From Verrucomicrobiales bacterium (GTDB taxonomy: Bacteria; Verrucomicrobiota; Verrucomicrobiia; Limisphaerales; RI-55), in NCBI GenBank assembly GCA_003484235.1, contig DNDP01000397.1, forward strand, positions 4,026-22,987: 18,962 bases of DNA. Direction: 5' to 3'. The translations under genes and the position numbers were made by a program. The first letter of the stretch is position 1. Each line of letters starts with the position of its first letter. Positions 1-5,202 of this stretch are shown in pieces. The notes beneath the pieces were generated by a model. That model was not told the origin of the DNA. It worked only from the letters and a program-made list of their open reading frames with translations, and ran no database searches.

Positions 1-2
1 GC

Positions 3-440
3 ATCTTCCTGCTCGTGCTGGCGGTGTTCATCACCTTGCAGTGGCTGGTCGTGATCGTCCGCGTGACCGGCATTTCCATGGAGCCGACGCTGCGCGACGG
101 TGAAATCAAGGTCGTAAACCGGCTTGCCTACCGGTCGCGGAGTCCGCAACGGGGCGACATCGTGAGCATTGGGGAGCTGAAGGGTCAGAGGGACATGTAC
201 ATGAAGCGGGTGGTGGCACTGCCCGGCGAAACTTTTCTGATCCGGAACGGTTATGTCCATGTGAACGGCGAACGGATTGAGGAACCCTACGTCTTACATC
301 GTGCCTCCTGGTACCATCCGCAGATAGTTCTCGGGAGCGACGAGTACATGGTCATCGGCGACAATCGCGGCATGCACATCACCGATCACAAATTTGGCCG
401 TGTCGAACGCCAGTTCATCGTGGGCAAGCTATGGTTCTGA
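3..440 (+). CDS. lepB: Signal peptidase I, 5' end beyond window
   Basis: Membrane-bound serine/lysine protease (family S26) that removes signal peptides from exported preproteins on the outer face of the inner membrane. The reading frame is open to the left edge, so the true start lies upstream; an internal GTG at 15 is unlikely to be the start because it falls inside a hydrophobic helix (IFLLVLAVFITLQWLVVIV). The catalytic Ser lies in GISMEPTL and the catalytic Lys in MKRVVALPGE, followed by YVHVNGERI and the GDNR box. The usual Ser-Asp-Ser-Arg stretch after GDNR is replaced by GMHITDHKFG, so this box is degenerate although the Ser/Lys dyad is intact. The product is short, without the large insertions of enterobacterial LepB. 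Its 3' end overlaps the next gene by 10 bases, suggesting coupled translation. Confidence 0.93.
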   Translation: MFLLVLAVFITLQWLVVIVRVTGISMEPTLRDGEIKVVNRLAYRSRSPQRGDIVSIGELKGQRDMYMKRVVALPGETFLIRNGYVHVNGERIEEPYVLHRASWYHPQIVLGSDEYMVIGDNRGMHITDHKFGRVERQFIVGKLWF

Positions 441-937
441 AACATCTCCTGCGCGGGCTGCTGCTGGCACTGCTGCTGGCGGTCGGCTTCTGGGTCTGGA
501 AAACCTTCTTCCCGGGCGACGAGGCATTGATTCGCCGGCAGCTCGTGGCGCTGGCCGAAGCGGCCTCATTCGGATCGGACGAGGCCCCGCTTGTCAAGCT
601 GACCAACGCCGCCCGGGTCGCCGGCTTCTTCACGGCCGACACGGAAATTGACATTGCGCCGTGGGGCTACCAGCGGGTCGTCATCAGCGGTCACACCGAG
701 GTGCAACAGGCGGCGGTCGGCGCCCGCAACGCCGTCGCCTCCCTGAGCGTCCGGGTGGAAAACATTGAAATCACCTTTCGCGATGACCCCGCCGGTGCAC
801 GCGTCCGGTGCACGCTGACCGGCCGCACGAGCCGCGAATCGGAGACGCAGTCGCAGGAGATGGAGCTCGAGATGCTGAAGCTTGACGGCGACTGGCTGAT
901 CCATCGCGCGCGGACGTTCGACTACATCCGCAACTGA
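431..937 (+). CDS. Membrane-anchored NTF2/SnoaL-like hypothetical protein
   Basis: A 168-residue protein with an N-terminal hydrophobic helix (residues about 7-25, rich in Leu and Ala, ending VWK) that should anchor it in the inner membrane or act as an uncleaved signal. The soluble remainder starts with a helix (EALIRRQLVALAEAAS) and ends in alternating strands finishing with LDGDWLIHRARTFDYI. That is the pattern of NTF2-like/SnoaL-like alpha+beta cone folds, in which the last strand carries 'DGDWLI'. No catalytic residues can be assigned. The ATG lies inside the end of the signal peptidase gene (10-base overlap), so the two are probably co-translated; a link to secretion is inference from position only. 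Confidence 0.8.
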   Translation: MVLKHLLRGLLLALLLAVGFWVWKTFFPGDEALIRRQLVALAEAASFGSDEAPLVKLTNAARVAGFFTADTEIDIAPWGYQRVVISGHTEVQQAAVGARNAVASLSVRVENIEITFRDDPAGARVRCTLTGRTSRESETQSQEMELEMLKLDGDWLIHRARTFDYIRN

Positions 938-963
938 CTGGCCGGTGAAATTTCCTTTTACCG

Positions 964-975
964 AAACCGCGGTTT
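964..975. promoter_or_regulatory. 12-bp perfect palindrome in a gene gap
   Basis: AAACCGCGGTTT is a perfect 12-base palindrome in the 88-base gap before the gene at 1026. It is followed directly by AACTAGCGT. No T-run follows, so a terminator is unlikely; an operator or a chance palindrome are both possible. Confidence 0.3.
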
Positions 976-1025
976 AACTAGCGTCGTGCCATCAATCGCA
1001 CCACGACCCTGCAACCGGAATCGAA

Positions 1026-1367
1026 ATGAGCACGCTGCGTGTCGAGTTTCTCCAGCCCGGAATGGAGCTCGCGGAGGATGTCCGCGGCAGCAACGGCCTG
1101 GTGCTGCTGGGTGCTGGCGCGGAGATCAGCGAACGGCACATCCAGATCTTCAAATCATGGGGCGTTCCGGAGGTGACCATCCGCGGCGGCGGACCCGGGG
1201 ACGCGGCAGCCACCCCGGCCCGCACCTTGAGCGACGCCGAGCGGGAGGTCATCGAACGGGAACTGGATCGCTTGTTCCAGCACAATGACCCCCTCGACCC
1301 GGTGATCGAGGAACTGCGCCGCATCTGCCTCCAGCGCGAGACGGTCCGGAAGGCGGCCCAGCCATGA
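1026..1367 (+). CDS. Small signalling-associated protein (HD-GYP N-terminal-like)
   Basis: A 113-residue soluble protein. The N-terminal half (VEFLQPGMELAEDV, GLVLLGAGAEIS, HIQIFKSWGVPEVTI) follows the pattern 'pGm.la.dv...G.lLl..G..i....i..l...Gv..v.v', commonly found at the front of HD-GYP phosphodiesterases and as separate small proteins beside HDOD/HD-GYP genes. The C-terminal half is predicted helical and charged (DAEREVIERELDRLFQ). A GGAA five bases before the ATG is a weak ribosome site. The stop overlaps the next start as ATGA (1364-1367), so it is very probably translated with the HDOD gene and may be its partner. The biochemical role is unknown. Confidence 0.8.
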   Translation: MSTLRVEFLQPGMELAEDVRGSNGLVLLGAGAEISERHIQIFKSWGVPEVTIRGGGPGDAAATPARTLSDAEREVIERELDRLFQHNDPLDPVIEELRRICLQRETVRKAAQP

Positions 1368-2227
1368 GCAGGTATTCCAGCGCCGACTCCCTTGTACGAA
1401 GCGCCGACAAGATCGCCACCCCGCCGAAAGTCTACCACCGGGTCAACGAGATCGTCAGCGATCCGAATTCGACGACTTCCGACATCGCCCACGTCATCTC
1501 GGGAGACGCCGGCATCTCGCTGCGGCTGCTGCGCATCGTCAACAGCGCCTTCTTCGGCTACACCCAGAAGGTCGAGTCACTCGACCAGGCGGTGATGGCC
1601 GTGGGCACCGCCCAGGTCCGCGACCTGGTACTGGCCACCACGGTCGCCGAGAAGTTTGAAGGGCTGCCGCCGGACCTGATCAACATGGACCGTTTTTGGG
1701 CGCACAGTCTGGCGTGTGGGGTCACCGCCCGTTCCCTGGCGGTCGCCCGCAAGGAGATGGTGTTGGAACCGTTCTTCCTCGCCGGCATGATGCACGATGT
1801 AGGCCGCCTGGTGATGTTCACCAAGATGCCCAACGAATGTCGGGAGGTGGTTTCACGCTGTCTGAAAAACAACGAAGTGATGCAGGTGGTCGAGCGCGAA
1901 GTTTTTGGCTTCGACCACAGCGACGTGGGCGGATGCCTGCTGAACGCCTGGGGGCTGCCGCCCCAGCTGGAGGAGGCGGTCGCCAGCCATCATCTGCCGC
2001 AGAAAGCCGTGCGCAACCCGATGCTCTCTTCCGTGGTGCACATCGCCGACGTGGTGGTTCACGCCCTCAAGCTCGGCAACAGCGGGGTGAACATGATCCC
2101 CAAACTTTCCAGCTTCGCATGGTCCAAGTTCGGCCTGGCGTCACACGTCTTGCCGGCGGTGGTGGAGCAGACGGAGCTGCAGTATCACGCCATCCTCAAG
2201 GCGATGGACATCTCCGCACCCAGATAG
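1364..2227 (+). CDS. HDOD domain signal-transduction protein
   Basis: A 287-residue protein that is essentially one HDOD domain, a catalytically degenerate relative of HD phosphohydrolases found in bacterial signalling proteins. Visible family marks are DPNSTTSDIAHVISGDAGISLRLLRIVNSAFFGY (quoted here as DPNSTTSDIAHVI, then LRLLRIVNSAFFGY at about residues 53-66), the LDQAVMAVG helix, FWAHSLACG near residue 111, and the HD pair H144-D145 in MMHDVGRL. There is no GYP motif, so c-di-GMP hydrolysis is not expected. It is translationally coupled to the small upstream gene and converges with the STAS gene, with only 8 bases between the two stops. Family assignment is firm; the signal and partner cannot be read from the sequence. 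Confidence 0.92.
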   Translation: MSRYSSADSLVRSADKIATPPKVYHRVNEIVSDPNSTTSDIAHVISGDAGISLRLLRIVNSAFFGYTQKVESLDQAVMAVGTAQVRDLVLATTVAEKFEGLPPDLINMDRFWAHSLACGVTARSLAVARKEMVLEPFFLAGMMHDVGRLVMFTKMPNECREVVSRCLKNNEVMQVVEREVFGFDHSDVGGCLLNAWGLPPQLEEAVASHHLPQKAVRNPMLSSVVHIADVVVHALKLGNSGVNMIPKLSSFAWSKFGLASHVLPAVVEQTELQYHAILKAMDISAPR

Positions 2228-2235
2228 GATCCGGC

Positions 2236-2607
2236 TCAATTCCCGCGTTCAGTCCCCTTGGGAACAATCTCGAAGATTCTGCCGACCCGGGTCAGCTCGA
2301 AAATTTTCTGCACCTGGGGGGCAGGGTTCAACACCTTCAGGGCGCCCTGACGCCTGGCCAGCTTGTTCTGCAGGCCGATCAATACGCCCAGCCCATGGCT
2401 GTCCATGAATCGGATCTCCGAAAGATCGAGTTCGATCGACTGATGGCGAAGGCGCAGTTCCGCCTGCACCGACTCGCGAAATCCTGCGGAGTTGGCCGCG
2501 GTCAACTCCCGCACCCCGGAGACATGCAACACCGAACCGCCTTCGTCAAAGGACCACCCCCCATTGGCTGGTCCGTTTCCCACAGGATGATTGGTCGAAT
2601 TGTCCAT
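2236..2607 (-). CDS. STAS-domain protein (anti-sigma-factor-antagonist type)
   Basis: A 123-residue STAS-fold protein, the fold of SpoIIAA/RsbV partner-switch proteins. It shows VLHVSGVREL, the central IELDLSEIRFMDSHGLGVLI, and a C-terminal IFELTRVGRIFEI. The usual DSSGL/DSTGL motif reads DSHGL: the first Ser stays, the second (SpoIIAA Ser58 position as I recall it) is His, so classical phospho-switching may be altered. I chose the ATG at 2607 because AGGGG lies just upstream and the STAS homology starts shortly after. An alternative ATG at 2718, directly behind the cyclase stop codon, would add 37 residues that do not look conserved. It follows the cyclase on the same strand, 111 bases downstream, probably in one transcript. 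Confidence 0.88.
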   Translation of the reverse strand: MDNSTNHPVGNGPANGGWSFDEGGSVLHVSGVRELTAANSAGFRESVQAELRLRHQSIELDLSEIRFMDSHGLGVLIGLQNKLARRQGALKVLNPAPQVQKIFELTRVGRIFEIVPKGTERGN

Positions 2608-2622
2608 TGTCACCCCTGACAA
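2607..2622 (-). promoter_or_regulatory. TTGTCA-N4-TGACAA dyad over STAS ribosome site
   Basis: A perfect 16-base inverted repeat (6-base arms, GGGG spacer on the minus strand) whose last base is the A of the STAS start codon. In RNA it can fold as a 6-bp stem with the GGGG of the ribosome-binding site in the loop. In DNA it has the 6-4-6 geometry seen in FNR/CRP-family sites, though the half-site is not the canonical one. Either reading makes it a plausible control point for the STAS gene. Confidence 0.5.
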
Positions 2623-2718
2623 AGCAGGCCGACTGCCACACCTGTCCTGAGAATGGACAGGACTTCGCAGGGCGGCATTCCGAAGCGGGTCCCCGCGATG
2701 CGGGAGAAGAATCGCCAT

Positions 2719-3771
2719 TCATCGTCCGCCCTGCCGCACGAATGCTTCCATGCGATCATGAAGCCGGCGCATGTTGAGCCGTGGCAGGGTTCCCACACCA
2801 AAAACCTCCAGCCGGCGTGACTGCCCCTTCAGTTCCCTTGCACCAAGTGACACGAAGGACCACTGCTGCGTCGAACGACGTGCCACCTCCCGGCTCAGGA
2901 TCAGCTGCACATCAAGCTCCCGGGTCAGGCCCTCCAGTCGTGAGGCCTGGTTAACGGTGTTGCCAAGGATGGTGAAGTCCCGCTTCAGCGCAAGACCCAC
3001 ATTGCCCTCGAGCACGAGTCCGTTTGACAGGCCCACGCCGCCGTGAAGCAGCCGGTGCGGACTGCCGCTTGCAGCCCGGCGGCGACGCCGCTTCATCTCC
3101 CGCAATATCGCGATTGCCGCCTCGATGGCGCCGTCGGACGTGCGGTCGGAAAAGTAGGCCATCACGCCGTCACCGGTCAGCTTGTTGACCTCGCCTCCTC
3201 CGGTCGCCACGCAGCGGCTGCAGACGTCGATATGACTGTTGACCAGCTCGATCAGCGTGCCCGGCTGCAGGTGCTCCGCGAACTGGGAGAAACCGATGAT
3301 GTCGCTGAACAGCACCGTCACCCGCCTGCGGCGCGGCCGGATGGTGGTGGGGTTCACGCCGCGCTCGAGCAGGCGGAACAGCGAAGGCTGGGTGTACTGC
3401 GCGATGGTGTGGCTGGATTCCAGCAGGGCCGTCAGCATCTGGCGGAAGGCAAAAGGCAGCGCCTCGGACTGTTCGTTCAGGTTGAACACTTCCATGCTCC
3501 ATCCAGGAAACAGGCGTTTTCGCACGCCGTTCTCCGATTTCAAACAGAAGACATCCTTGTGCCGGCGGTCGGGGACAATCCGGTCATGATAGAGACGATC
3601 CACCGCTTCGCCCGGTCCCTCCAGCACCTGAAAAAATGTGTCTCCGAGACAGACGAGTATGCCGGTGAGCCCGGTCCGCCGGTTGTTCTTTACGGCGGTG
3701 TCATGGATGTTCTTCAAGTCCCGCCTTGAGAGCGGTCTCGCAAACCGGCTGACGTAGAACATCCGTTTCAT
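2719..3771 (-). CDS. BLUF-domain photoactivated adenylyl cyclase (bPAC-like)
   Basis: Predicted blue-light-activated enzyme making cAMP from ATP, cytosolic. Residues 1-95 form a BLUF flavin domain: Tyr6 (MFYVSR), Asn30 (KNNRRTGLTG), Gln48 (TFFQVLEG), DRRH at 68-71 and Trp91 (FPGWSM). A connecting helix region (NLNEQSE to ERGVNPTTI, 97-144) resembles that of Beggiatoa bPAC. Residues 150-325 are a class III cyclase: metal-binding Asp157 (LFSDIIGF) and Asp201 (LTGDGVMAYF), transition-state Asn274 and Arg278 (NQASRLE). Lys197, Asp265 and Thr267 match the bPAC residues that select adenine. I chose ATG 3771, which gives 350 residues; the frame stays open upstream to a TTG at 3906, but that extension is not family-like. 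No membrane segments. The run of five Arg near 228-232 is unusual. The STAS gene follows on the same strand. Confidence 0.93.
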   Translation of the reverse strand: MKRMFYVSRFARPLSRRDLKNIHDTAVKNNRRTGLTGILVCLGDTFFQVLEGPGEAVDRLYHDRIVPDRRHKDVFCLKSENGVRKRLFPGWSMEVFNLNEQSEALPFAFRQMLTALLESSHTIAQYTQPSLFRLLERGVNPTTIRPRRRRVTVLFSDIIGFSQFAEHLQPGTLIELVNSHIDVCSRCVATGGGEVNKLTGDGVMAYFSDRTSDGAIEAAIAILREMKRRRRRAASGSPHRLLHGGVGLSNGLVLEGNVGLALKRDFTILGNTVNQASRLEGLTRELDVQLILSREVARRSTQQWSFVSLGARELKGQSRRLEVFGVGTLPRLNMRRLHDRMEAFVRQGGR

Positions 3772-3841
3772 TGCCCGGAAGATCGCGTGACCCTGCACCG
3801 GCAGGAAACCGCAGACCGTGGCGATCCCAGCCACCGCGAAC

Positions 3842-3869
3842 AGATTACCAGAAGGCGCCGGCGGAACAA
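3842..3869 (-). promoter_or_regulatory. Possible promoter for the cyclase-STAS operon
   Basis: On the minus strand TTGTTC (3869-3864), a 16-base spacer and TAATCT (3847-3842) preceded by TGG form a weak -35 / extended -10 arrangement about 70 bases before the cyclase ATG. The hexamers are poor matches, and promoter rules in this lineage are uncertain. Confidence 0.22.
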
Positions 3870-3972
3870 AAGGCCAAGGCAATCGCCGACGGTCGAACCC
3901 TTTCAATTCTGCAGCCTCTCCTCGACGGCCGTCGCCCCGGGCGAAGACTTCCCGAACCCCTGCCCCGGCATT

Positions 3973-4644
3973 CTACCGCGAATCTCGCACCAGGCCGGCA
4001 AGCTCCGTCAGCGATCCGATGGATCCCGGTCCGTTGCCCGAAGGCCTCGCCAGCAGCCGCGACTGCAGCCCGGCCTCCCGGGCGCCCCGCACGTCCTCAG
4101 CCTCGCTGTCGCCCACGTGAAGAACATCCCCGGCGGGCAGACCGAGCTTTCGAAGCGCGTGTTCGAAGATGACATTGGAGGGCTTGGAAAAGTAGAGCTC
4201 GCTCGAGATCAGGATCGCCTCAAAATACCCTTCGAGCTTCAGCGCACGCAGCAGCGGCCGGAGCCGCTCGTCCCAGTTGGAAACCACCGCCAATGGGACA
4301 TCGTGGCTGGCGAGCTCCTCGAGGGAGGGCAACACATCTTCGTGCACCCGCCAGGCTCCGGCCTCGCCGAAACGCCGGTATAACTGTGGAAAGAAGGATT
4401 CGCTCGGCTTCTGGGCGATCACGTCGGAAAAGGTCGCATCCACGATGCGGGCCCAGGCCTGCCGTGAATGCCGGAAATCACCCCGTGCACGCCATGCCGA
4501 GGTGAACCTTTCATTGAGCAGCTGCGGATCCAGCCCCGGATGCCCGGCCGCCTCCGCCACCTCGGCGTACACATGGCCGACGGACGGCCACGGCTCGATG
4601 AGCGTGCCGCCAACATCCAGTGTGATGGCGCGAACTGCCTGCAT
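3973..4644 (-). CDS. HAD-superfamily hydrolase with DxGGT motif
   Basis: A 223-residue HAD-IA type phosphatase-like protein. Motif I is LDVGGT with nucleophile Asp10, motif II is VVSNWD with Ser122, motif III Lys154 lies in YFSKPSN, and motif IV is HVGDSEAEDV (Asp179, Asp184). The alpha-helical cap lies between about residues 16 and 100. The second Asp of the normal DxDxT motif, the usual acid/base, is Gly12. Related DxxGT motifs occur in the DREG-2/HDHD3-like branch, so this is probably a subfamily trait and not damage, but ordinary phosphatase activity is uncertain. I start at ATG 4644, just before motif I; the frame continues upstream to 4929 without recognisable content. It is followed 201 bases later by the cyclase on the same strand. 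Confidence 0.88.
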   Translation of the reverse strand: MQAVRAITLDVGGTLIEPWPSVGHVYAEVAEAAGHPGLDPQLLNERFTSAWRARGDFRHSRQAWARIVDATFSDVIAQKPSESFFPQLYRRFGEAGAWRVHEDVLPSLEELASHDVPLAVVSNWDERLRPLLRALKLEGYFEAILISSELYFSKPSNVIFEHALRKLGLPAGDVLHVGDSEAEDVRGAREAGLQSRLLARPSGNGPGSIGSLTELAGLVRDSR

Positions 4645-5202
4645 GAGATTTGTTGCAACTGCCCGAGATCGGGGGAGTCCGAGAAGGTGTCGAAACCCGA
4701 ACCGCCCTGCAACTTCCTTTTCAGTGGTCGGACAACCGATTCGTTCAGCGGCATTGCGGAGAATGCCCAGGCTTGGACTACCGGTCACAAGCTGCCTTGG
4801 CCAGCATGACGCCGGGCTGGCCGCGCCGCGCCCCGGAACGCTCGGGTGGACGCCGCCGGACCGAAATCTTGGACAGCTCCCCGGCGTCCAAGACGCCATG
4901 AATTCACAATCCGGAGCTGGAATGCGCAACCCGAAGATCAGATTGTGTCAGCATGCTCTGCGCGGGCTCCAACAACACTCGCCTCATTCGATTCACGGGC
5001 AAATTGCGAACCCGACTGCGAATCACCGGCGGTGCGTCCAGCTACGACACCATCACACACGGACCGGCGGGCTTGCCCTGAAAGACAAACTCGTGCCCTG
5101 ATCCTGCCGCGCTCCTGGTCCCTAATACAAGGTATGGCAGGGACGGATCGGCCGCCCTACACTCGCCGCCCAGCCACTGCCTGCCGTAACCAGCATCTCA
5201 CC
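4645..5202. other. 558-base gap between divergent HAD and dehydrogenase genes
   Basis: No convincing gene. The dehydrogenase frame is open back to 4846 and the HAD frame to 4929, but both extensions are low-complexity Pro/Arg/Ser/Thr-rich translations without domain features. Promoters for both flanking genes should lie here. A small hairpin (GTCCCT 5118-5123, AGGGAC 5139-5144) sits about 60 bases before the dehydrogenase start, with TAATAC in its loop. I do not see the conserved core of a glycine riboswitch, nor a tRNA. Confidence 0.5.

Noticed and set aside
3772..3906. 45-codon N-terminal extension of the cyclase from a TTG
   Set aside because: BLUF domains begin within a few residues of the start; ATG 3771 gives the same N-terminus pattern and length as bPAC.
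4980..5035. tRNA-like TTCGATTC and GCGAACCC fragments
   Set aside because: No cloverleaf can be drawn with an acceptor stem and anticodon arm; chance similarity.
4846..5202. 119-codon N-terminal extension of the dehydrogenase frame
   Set aside because: The extension is unstructured and low in complexity; the nucleotide-binding motif begins right after ATG 5203, as in the family.
4645..5202. Possible glycine riboswitch before the dehydrogenase
   Set aside because: The conserved glycine-aptamer core was looked for and not seen; only a short hairpin is present.
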